Part shown: positions 7,772 through 14,268 of the stretch, in pieces
Layout of the letters: every line of letters starts with the position of its first letter
How positions within the stretch are numbered: position 1 is the first letter of the stretch
The notes under the pieces: model-generated
The model's input: only the letters and a program-made list of their open reading frames with translations
Told to the model about the DNA's origin: nothing
The model's database searches: none
Source of the DNA: Paenibacillus sp. J5C2022
GTDB taxonomy: Bacteria > Bacillota > Bacilli > Paenibacillales > Paenibacillaceae
NCBI RefSeq assembly: GCF_025567625.1
Contig: NZ_JAOQJC010000060.1
Span: 1 to 38,477 of the forward strand
Direction of reading: 5' to 3'
DNA: 38,477 nt
Position numbers and translations under genes: made by a program

Positions 7772-7836
7772 ATCATAAGTTTCGTTTGACAGCGTTTTCA
7801 ATTTTAAAAAGTCCATCCTAGAATTTTTTAAATCGT
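7772..7836 (-). promoter_or_regulatory. Promoter, activator-like element and cre site before the beta-helix gene
   Basis: The minus strand shows -35 TTGAAA (7796-7801), an 18-base spacer and -10 TATGAT (7772-7777). Upstream, 7801-7833 is almost the same as the element at 4236-4266, including TTCTAGRAT and CTTTTTAAAATTG. A cre-like site, TGACAGCGTTTTCA (plus strand, 7787-7800), matches 13 of 14 positions of the CcpA consensus TGWAARCGNTWNCA and overlaps the -35. This fits activation from upstream and carbon-catabolite repression at the -35. Confidence 0.72.
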
Positions 7837-7842
7837 CTGGAA

Positions 7843-7870
7843 TAGGGGGCGAAGGAGGGAAATCCCCCTA
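7843..7870 (-). terminator. Possible terminator at the end of the membrane AraC regulator gene
   Basis: TAGGGGG (7843-7849) and CCCCCTA (7864-7870) form a 7-bp stem that includes the stop codon at 7868-7870. On the minus strand it is followed by only TTCC, so it is a weak terminator at best. It directly abuts the activator element of the next gene. Confidence 0.4.
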
Positions 7871-10177
7871 CCCGTTGCTTCTGAACTGGGTAGGGGTCAT
7901 GCCGGCGTGCTTCTTGAAGCACGTGACAAAGTAGGAGGTGCTGTTGAAGCCGACCATGCCGGAAATCGAAGCAATATTTTCGTTTGTTGTCAATAGCAGT
8001 TCTTTCGCCTTGTTCATGCGGAGCTGATTCACATATTCCGTGAAATAAATATTTTCGCTTTCCTTGAACAGCTTTCCAAGATAGCTGGAGTTCAAGCCGA
8101 TATGCTCGGCTGCCGCTTCCAGAGAAATCGAGGTTTGATGATAATTGCTTTCCACATAATCCAGCACTTTCTTGATCGTATGAGGACGGTCATTGTCCTG
8201 GGTCTTCAGTTGCTCGATGACATGCTGGCAATAAACGGTCAGATTATGCTGGAATTCGGACAGTGTTACATAATTCATCAAGCTGTTATATTGTCCGTAA
8301 TAGTCGAGCTCGATGGAAGCGTCCTTCGAAGCGGCCAATTCCTTCGTCGCTTGCAGTACATGATATAGTACCTGATTGATCGCACGCATTATATCGTTCA
8401 TGCTGTAGGTATACAACTGCTCCGTCAGCTCGACGATATATTTCTCGCAGAGCCCGGCGTTCAACGCGCGAAAGTTGACGAGCAGCTGCTGCTCGATGCT
8501 CTTCGGATATATGTTGTATGCATGAATATCTTCATTTACTTTGCCGTCTTGAATAAGGGAGCCGAGTCCGTACTTCAGCTTGTAGGTTAACAGCTCCACC
8601 GCCTGAAGATAGGAATTCCGAATATCGGAGCTTCCTCGGCCGACGGCAATCGTCGGTTTGGTCGTCAGCTCGCTTTCCGCAGCTGCTTGAACAGCTTGCA
8701 GCTTTCTCGTAATTTTCTCCGCTAGCCGTTCGTCTCCGCTATCGAAGTTCAGAATTAAGATGACATGGTTCTCATGAGTGCCATAGATCGCTTCGCAGCT
8801 GCATACCGGCTTCATGCCGGCTTCGATTAGACGGATTAGGGCATGGCGCAGATGATTATCCGCTTCCGGCTTGAAGGTAGGCGAAGTTTTGATCGCCTGC
8901 TCCAGCTCGAAGAGGACGACACTGTAATGGTTGTGCGTGAAGTTGGAGCCAAGCTCCTGCAGCCGTTCTGTCGCCAGCTCGCTCTCCAGCGAGATGCGTC
9001 CTTCCAGCACATTTTTGAAGAAATCCTGCTTAATGACAGGCATATTGTCTTGCACATATTGATTCAAGGTAGCGGCTTTATTCTGATTGTTCTCAATGAA
9101 CTGATCCAGTAGCTCGAAGTCGTTCCCGTATTCCGAGGCTCTACCTTGGTCGTCCTGCGAACGTACATGCTTATGAATCAGCTTCCGCAGCGGCTGGTGG
9201 AAGTAGGTTGCGATAATGATAGCCGCGATAATCCCCAATATTAGAATAACTGCGCTCAATTTGATCGTTTTCAGCCTTAAGGCAATAGCGGACTCGCGCA
9301 CGATATGGTATGGCGTTACGCTGAAGAAGATTAAGTCGAGCTCGTCGGAGTTGACATACGTCACAAGAGATCGTCTGCCGTTGTCCTCGTGCAGGAAAAA
9401 ACCGATATCCGCTTGCCGCTCCATCATGCGATGTATAATCGCCTCATCTTGAGAAGGTTGAGGGACATGATGCTTCTCGGCGGAGGAGAAGACGGGTTCG
9501 CCGCTATAATTAATTGCGTTGATCTGACTTTCCTTCATCGGATTAATGCTGAGCAGATGATTCCGCATATCCGCTTGCTTGACGTTCACGATCATGAAAG
9601 AGTCTTCCACTGTGCTTTCTCTTCTCTGGAAGAAGATATACGAGAATAATTTGTCCTTCTGATCCGTAAGCCCTTCCACATTGGGAATATGCGTGTCGAA
9701 TTGGATGACTGCGCTCCCCAATTGCTCGGGATAATGACTTGCAATCCAATCATGAATGAAGCGGCTGTATTCGTCGGCATCTATCGTATGAGACGAGGGG
9801 CTGCCAAGCACCAGATCGGCAGCAGGGTTGACAACGTATACCGAGCTGGCTATCGGATTGGAGAAGAGGAAGCCCGTCAAATTGTCTTGAATGGCGTTAT
9901 AAGTCTGATATGACGGCTGCCTGCTGTTCATCATTGTGCTGATTTCGTTGTCCCTTGAGGTGAGGAATCCGGTGCTGACAAGTGATTTCTCTGTAATCTC
10001 CATCGATTTGGCCGTATTCTGCAGCACATGAACAGCCATTTCGCTATACAGCTTCACATTATCCTTCGCGTACCAATTGTACAAGAAGATCGAGATGGCG
10101 ATGATGAACAGGCTGATCATCAGGGCGAGAGATCCCATCCATTTCACGATTGTCTGTTTGAAGAATGCTTTTGCCAT
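7868..10177 (-). CDS. Membrane-bound AraC-family regulator with extracytoplasmic sensor domain
   Basis: This 769-residue regulator is of the type often encoded beside LplB/YtcP importers in Paenibacillus. A first transmembrane helix (about 13-33, GSLALMISLFIIAISIFLY) and a second (about 307-326, LSAVILILGIIAAIIIATYF) flank an extracytoplasmic Cache-like region. After a linker and a poorly conserved middle domain, the last 100 residues form the double helix-turn-helix AraC/XylS DNA-binding domain (ISLEAAAEHIGLNSSYLGKLFKE and IASISGMVGFNSTSYFVTCFKKHAGMTP). The likely role is to sense an external sugar or binding-protein complex and activate nearby transport and hydrolase genes. I chose ATG 10177 because GGGAGAG lies nine bases upstream; an in-frame ATG at 10195 lacks this. 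It follows the solute-binding protein gene by 156 bases, with a hairpin between. Confidence 0.85.
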   Translation of the reverse strand: MAKAFFKQTIVKWMGSLALMISLFIIAISIFLYNWYAKDNVKLYSEMAVHVLQNTAKSMEITEKSLVSTGFLTSRDNEISTMMNSRQPSYQTYNAIQDNLTGFLFSNPIASSVYVVNPAADLVLGSPSSHTIDADEYSRFIHDWIASHYPEQLGSAVIQFDTHIPNVEGLTDQKDKLFSYIFFQRRESTVEDSFMIVNVKQADMRNHLLSINPMKESQINAINYSGEPVFSSAEKHHVPQPSQDEAIIHRMMERQADIGFFLHEDNGRRSLVTYVNSDELDLIFFSVTPYHIVRESAIALRLKTIKLSAVILILGIIAAIIIATYFHQPLRKLIHKHVRSQDDQGRASEYGNDFELLDQFIENNQNKAATLNQYVQDNMPVIKQDFFKNVLEGRISLESELATERLQELGSNFTHNHYSVVLFELEQAIKTSPTFKPEADNHLRHALIRLIEAGMKPVCSCEAIYGTHENHVILILNFDSGDERLAEKITRKLQAVQAAAESELTTKPTIAVGRGSSDIRNSYLQAVELLTYKLKYGLGSLIQDGKVNEDIHAYNIYPKSIEQQLLVNFRALNAGLCEKYIVELTEQLYTYSMNDIMRAINQVLYHVLQATKELAASKDASIELDYYGQYNSLMNYVTLSEFQHNLTVYCQHVIEQLKTQDNDRPHTIKKVLDYVESNYHQTSISLEAAAEHIGLNSSYLGKLFKESENIYFTEYVNQLRMNKAKELLLTTNENIASISGMVGFNSTSYFVTCFKKHAGMTPTQFRSNG

Positions 10178-10265
10178 GATTGTCATCTCTCCCATTCCGT
10201 CGACTGAGCATTAAAGATAACATGATTTCATATTTCTCGCCAAGCACTTGCCATTGGAACTGCAA

Positions 10266-10306
10266 CAATCCACGATCGGCCGGCAACGCCGACTGGTCGT
10301 GGATTG
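10266..10306 (-). terminator. Long hairpin between solute-binding protein and regulator genes
   Basis: CAATCCACGA (10266-10275) pairs with TCGTGGATTG (10297-10306), with a smaller inner stem TCGGC/GCCGA. No T-run follows on the minus strand. Its place right after a solute-binding protein gene, which usually needs more protein than its permeases, suggests a partial terminator or mRNA-stabilising stem that lowers regulator expression. Confidence 0.55.
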
Positions 10307-10333
10307 CATTTTCAGTTCAATGAGGTCTTATGC

Positions 10334-11878
10334 TTACTTGGAAGCAAGGAATGCGTCGATTTGTTTTTGGGCTTCTTCAATGATTTTATCTTGGCCGGCC
10401 GCCTTCATTTGCTTGGTGAAATCAGGCCAGATCGTTTCCGGATCGACGATGCCGGAGTTCAACGTTTTGGAGTAAGAGTTGAATACTTGCTGCGCCTGTG
10501 CCAGCTCCGTTTTCACAGATTCGGGATTAAAGTTGAAGCCCATTAGCGGGCTGAATTCCGCGCCTTCGTCCCATTTCTTGATTTTCTCGATATAGTCATC
10601 CGTGATGCCAACTGCGAAGCGCTGCAAATTCATATTTTTGAACATCCAGCCCGGGAACGTCACGTAATCCTCATTCAGCATTTTCACGCGCTCATCGATA
10701 ATTTCATAGTTGACGCCTTCGATGCCGTATACGTACAAGTCATAATTTTCTTGGCTGGAGAATACCCAGTTGACGAACTTGATGACGGCCTCGCCTTTTT
10801 TGGTCTGGGAGGTCACATAGATGGCATCGCCGCCCGGGCTTTTAATATATTTCTTCTCCGGCCCGAAGCCTTGATTGTTCAGCACGGCATCCTTCACATT
10901 GTTGGCGATCACATTCTGCTGGTCGGCAGCGGACATGGCTGCGCCGTTCACGACTGCAGTCGCGCCTGCAGTCAAGCGTGCATTCACATCGCCGATATTC
11001 AGAATATCTTCCGGAATGAAGCCCTTCTTGTACCATTCGTGCACCAGCTTGGCAGCTTCGCGCAGACCTGTCATCTCTTGCGTCGGCATAACGGTAATGG
11101 TGCCGTCGTCGTTGATTTGGAAGCCTGCGGAACTGCCTGTACCGGCGAGATATTCTTCCGGTCCGAATTGGTTCATTAGAATGTAGGCGACGGAAGCGGA
11201 AGTCAGAGGCACCAGATCGGGCTCGTTGTCCTGAATGCCTTGCAGGAAGGCTTCGAAGTTCTCGACGGAATCCGGTACCGGCAAGTTATGCTTCACCCTC
11301 AAGTCGTCTCTGTACAGGATGGATTGATAGATACTCGCTTTCGGCGAGTTGCCCGTGCTCGGAATGCCATACAGCTTGCCGTCGATCTTCATCCCTTCGA
11401 ACAGCATGCTGTCGATGTTTTCATAGATTGCATGGCCGTGCTGCTCCATCAGCTCGTCAATCGGGGCCAGCAGCTTTTGGGAATAATAGCTGACCAGCTG
11501 CGAAGAGCCGTTCCAGAAGAAGTCGATGGAGTTGCTCGTGGCGGCATCCAGCGTAATTTTGTTCGCGTATTGATCCCATGGCGCGAATGTAAGCTCCAGC
11601 TTTACGCCGATGTCCGCCGCCATTTTTTCGTTTACTTTTTCCAGTACGGCGTCCGTTCCGGCAGGCTTGTCGCCTGGATAAATGCTTTTAATCGTGACGA
11701 TTTCCTTCTTCTCTTCGGGAGCCGCAGTGGATTCCGATTTCCCGGAATTTTCTCCGTTGCTGCCGTTGCTCTTGCCCGAATTGTTGCCGTTTCCGTTGCT
11801 GCTGCAGCCGACGACGGCTACGGCGAGCAGGATGGCGACTAGCATCGTAGATAACATCTTCTGAGTCTTGCTGGACAT
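10334..11878 (-). CDS. Extracellular solute-binding lipoprotein of a carbohydrate ABC importer
   Basis: This 514-residue family-1-like substrate-binding lipoprotein captures a sugar outside the membrane and delivers it to the two permeases encoded just upstream. The first 25 residues form a lipoprotein signal with lipobox VVGC and lipidated Cys25, followed by a flexible Ser/Gly/Asn linker to about residue 60. The mature part has the two-lobed binding-protein pattern (ITLDAATSNSIDFFW, GKLYGIPSTGNSPKASI) and the length usual for LplA/YtcQ-like proteins. ATG 11878 is chosen because GGGGGA is positioned correctly for it; earlier in-frame ATGs overlap this site. A TATAAT sequence (11900-11920 region, minus strand) in the 59-base gap may add an internal promoter. 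The sugar is unknown; oligosaccharides are usual for this group. Confidence 0.9.
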   Translation of the reverse strand: MSSKTQKMLSTMLVAILLAVAVVGCSSNGNGNNSGKSNGSNGENSGKSESTAAPEEKKEIVTIKSIYPGDKPAGTDAVLEKVNEKMAADIGVKLELTFAPWDQYANKITLDAATSNSIDFFWNGSSQLVSYYSQKLLAPIDELMEQHGHAIYENIDSMLFEGMKIDGKLYGIPSTGNSPKASIYQSILYRDDLRVKHNLPVPDSVENFEAFLQGIQDNEPDLVPLTSASVAYILMNQFGPEEYLAGTGSSAGFQINDDGTITVMPTQEMTGLREAAKLVHEWYKKGFIPEDILNIGDVNARLTAGATAVVNGAAMSAADQQNVIANNVKDAVLNNQGFGPEKKYIKSPGGDAIYVTSQTKKGEAVIKFVNWVFSSQENYDLYVYGIEGVNYEIIDERVKMLNEDYVTFPGWMFKNMNLQRFAVGITDDYIEKIKKWDEGAEFSPLMGFNFNPESVKTELAQAQQVFNSYSKTLNSGIVDPETIWPDFTKQMKAAGQDKIIEEAQKQIDAFLASK

Positions 11879-11937
11879 GGTCATTCCCCCTAATAACATT
11901 ATAATATATGCTCAATCGGAATAAACCGAGTGATGCC

Positions 11938-12840
11938 TTAGCCTTTCACAGCTCCGATCGTAATCCCCTTCACGAAGTGCTTCTGGATGAACGGATAGAC
12001 GAATACGATCGGACCGATCGTCAAGATCGTCGTTGCAAGACGCACGCTTTCGTTAGGCAAGATGATGGTGGCGCTCGATGAGGCCCCTTCGCCAGTCGTG
12101 GAGGAGCTGGCCAGATAATTCAACGTCGAGAGTATGCGATACAAGTGATACTGGAGCGATACGAGATGCTCGCTTTCTATAAAGAACAGAGACAGGTAGA
12201 AATCATTCCAATACATGAGCATATAGAACAAGGTGATCGTCGCAATGATGGGAATAGAGATCGGCATCACGATCTTCAGAAAGATGCGAAACTCCCCGGC
12301 GCCATCGATAATGCCGGATTCCCGTAGCGATTCCGGGATATTCTGCAGATAAGATTTCATCAGAAAGGCGAAAAACGGATTAATGCACATAGGCAATATA
12401 AGAGCCAGCAAGGAATCCTTCAACCCCAGATAGGAGACGTTCAAAATGTACCAGGGAATCATCCCGCCCTGAAACAGCATCGTGAAGTAGACGAAAAAGG
12501 CGATATGGTTCCGGTATTTCACCGACTTCAAGCTGATGACATATGCGAGCATGGATGTAAGAGCTACGCTTAAAGCCGTACCGACGATCGTGACGAAGAT
12601 CGTTACGCCGTAAGAGCGCAGAATGTCCTTATTTTGCTCAAAGATAAAGGTGTAGGCGCTGAAAGTGATATCCTTGGGGAAGAAGCTGACCCCGTTGCGT
12701 ACGATCTCTATCTCCGGCGTCAATGAGCCGATCAGGACAAGCAGGAACGGCGCCAGCGTGAACAGGGACATTCCGGTCAATACGATATACAACATGAGGG
12801 TGGAAGGAGAAATTCTTTTTTTGCGAGTTACAGTGTTCAT
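11938..12840 (-). CDS. Carbohydrate ABC transporter permease (YtcP/LplC type)
   Basis: This 300-residue inner-membrane protein is one half of the sugar channel. About six transmembrane helices are visible, beginning with TLMLYIVLTGMSLFTLAPFLLVL. The cytoplasmic EAA-like loop (RESGIIDGAGEFRIFLKIVMP, about 183-203) is the docking site for the ATPase. The C-terminus ends in HFVKGITIGAVKG, typical of the YtcP family. The start at ATG 12840 has AGGAGGTGA seven bases upstream, and this site overlaps the stop codon region of the preceding permease gene, so the two are translated as a unit. No ATPase gene is present; such importers commonly share an MsmX-like ATPase encoded elsewhere. Confidence 0.93.
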   Translation of the reverse strand: MNTVTRKKRISPSTLMLYIVLTGMSLFTLAPFLLVLIGSLTPEIEIVRNGVSFFPKDITFSAYTFIFEQNKDILRSYGVTIFVTIVGTALSVALTSMLAYVISLKSVKYRNHIAFFVYFTMLFQGGMIPWYILNVSYLGLKDSLLALILPMCINPFFAFLMKSYLQNIPESLRESGIIDGAGEFRIFLKIVMPISIPIIATITLFYMLMYWNDFYLSLFFIESEHLVSLQYHLYRILSTLNYLASSSTTGEGASSSATIILPNESVRLATTILTIGPIVFVYPFIQKHFVKGITIGAVKG

Positions 12841-12853
12841 CTATGCTCACCTC

Positions 12854-13846
12854 CTAATAAAGCGCGTAGTCGCGATTGTATCTTCTTACCAGCCAGTTGG
12901 CCGTAATGATGGTAACGAAACCGAGGAACGATTGCAGCGCGCCAGCCGCACTGCCCATCGCAATGCTGCCCATGCCTCCGCCGGTGCCCTGGAAGGAGCG
13001 ATAGACATACGTGTCGATGACGTCAGTCGTCTCAAAGATGAGTACGTTGCTCTTCACAATGTTAAAGATCATGCCGAAATCGCCGTAGAAAATGCCGCCG
13101 ATAGACAGCAGCGTCAATACCATAATAGTCGGCATCAGCATCGGAATCGTGACGTAGCGAATAAGCTGCCACTTGCTGCAGCCGTCAATCTTGGCCGCCT
13201 CATAGATCGTTGAATCGATGCCGACGATGGCGGCCAGATAGATAACGCTGCCGTAGCCGACCCACTTCCAGATGTAAGTAGCCGTCAGAATCGCCGGCCA
13301 GAATTCGGGACTCTGGTACCAAGGCACCGGGTCGATGCCGAACCATCCCAGCAATCCGTTAAGCATGCCGGTATTCGTAGCGAAGATGTAATAGACGAAC
13401 ACGCCGACGACGACCCAGGAGATGAAATAGGGCAGAAGCAATAGCGATTGGCTTAGTTTTTTGAACCAGGACTTGCCCACTTCATTAAGCATTATGGCAA
13501 TGCCGACCTGGAACAAGGTGCCGAAGCCGATGAATAATGTATTCAAAAACAGAGTGTTGAACGTAATGCGGAATATATCGCCAGATTTGACGAGAAAGTC
13601 GAAGTTTTTAAAGCCTGCCCATTCGCTGCCAAAAATGCCGTCAATGACGTTGTAATTTTTGAAAGCGATGACAATGCCCACCATAGGCAAGTAATGCCAA
13701 ATCAAAAAATACAATATGCCGGGAATGGCCATCAAATAAAGTACTTTGTTTTTTAGCAATTCAAATACAAATCCGCGTTTCTTCGTTACTTCAACTGTTG
13801 ATGTCGGGCGGCTGTCATCAGGTTTAACCGCTGCACTCGTTTGCAT
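12854..13846 (-). CDS. Carbohydrate ABC transporter permease (LplB type)
   Basis: This 330-residue membrane protein is the partner permease. After a cytoplasmic N-terminus (about 1-30), the first helix includes VLYLMAIPGILYFLIWHYLP, followed by GIVIAFKNYNV, a signature of LplB-like permeases. The EAA loop (YEAAKIDGCSKWQLIRYVTIP, about 214-234) contacts the ATPase. It is the first gene of the operon: AAAGGAGC lies eight bases before ATG 13846, and an activator-type promoter with a cre-like site lies upstream (13871-13930). Gene order permease, permease, binding protein, AraC regulator is the common Paenibacillus arrangement. Confidence 0.93.
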   Translation of the reverse strand: MQTSAAVKPDDSRPTSTVEVTKKRGFVFELLKNKVLYLMAIPGILYFLIWHYLPMVGIVIAFKNYNVIDGIFGSEWAGFKNFDFLVKSGDIFRITFNTLFLNTLFIGFGTLFQVGIAIMLNEVGKSWFKKLSQSLLLLPYFISWVVVGVFVYYIFATNTGMLNGLLGWFGIDPVPWYQSPEFWPAILTATYIWKWVGYGSVIYLAAIVGIDSTIYEAAKIDGCSKWQLIRYVTIPMLMPTIMVLTLLSIGGIFYGDFGMIFNIVKSNVLIFETTDVIDTYVYRSFQGTGGGMGSIAMGSAAGALQSFLGFVTIITANWLVRRYNRDYALY

Positions 13847-13870
13847 GTTATCGTGCTCCTTTCATGCATC

Positions 13871-13930
13871 ACATTACAGCAAGCGGTTGCACTCCGTAAA
13901 TTTAAAAAAGGAGTGAAATATTTAAAAAAG
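13871..13930 (-). promoter_or_regulatory. ABC operon promoter with 20-bp direct repeat and cre-like site
   Basis: On the minus strand CTTTTTTAAA occurs twice exactly 20 bases apart (plus-strand TTTAAAAAAG at 13901 and 13921). The promoter-proximal copy runs into TTTACG (13895-13900), a possible -35. TGTAAT (13873-13878) or TAATGT (13871-13876) could be the -10. The CTTTTT-AAA block beside the -35 matches the design before the nitrilase and beta-helix genes. AGCAAGCGGTTGCA (plus strand, 13878-13891) matches 12 of 14 cre positions and lies between the boxes. Confidence 0.6.
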
Positions 13931-14034
13931 CCCATTTCACGGGGGAAAGAGCTTAAAATTGAAACAGTAATAGAAGCAACCTGATTGAAAAGTTGGGGCG
14001 GGAATTAATTGACGATACTGAAATCGAAACTAGC

Positions 14035-14101
14035 TTGCATGCAATTGGGCCCAAATGGGTTCTAAAAAAATATTTCATATATATAAAATTCATGCTATAA
14101 T
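14035..14101 (+). promoter_or_regulatory. Promoter of the GH123-like gene with two adjacent palindromes
   Basis: TATAAT (14096-14101) is a perfect -10. Seventeen bases upstream TTTCAT (14073-14078) is a poor -35, as expected for an activated promoter. TTCTAAAAAAATATTTCA overlaps it and shares AAATATTTCA with the divergent ABC promoter. Immediately before are two perfect 10-bp palindromes side by side, TTGCATGCAA (14035-14044) and TTGGGCCCAA (14045-14054), possible operators for either direction. Confidence 0.6.
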
Positions 14102-14187
14102 GTGAAAGTGAAAGTCAAATTTTACTAGTTGGACAAGCTGGCTGCAGCATCGTGAGAGGAGGGAGTTTGCGGAATATTCACAGTTTT

Positions 14188-14201
14188 TGTATGCGTTTAC
14201 A
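14188..14201 (+). promoter_or_regulatory. cre (CcpA-binding) site in the leader of the GH123-like gene
   Basis: TGTATGCGTTTACA matches 13 of 14 positions of the catabolite-responsive element consensus TGWAARCGNTWNCA. It lies about 80 bases after the expected transcription start, where CcpA would act as a roadblock. Confidence 0.65.
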
Positions 14202-14268
14202 TCATAGAGCTGCCCGAGGAGAAAATGAGGTTTGAAACGACTTCAATTTGACGGGAGTGAATTTGATT

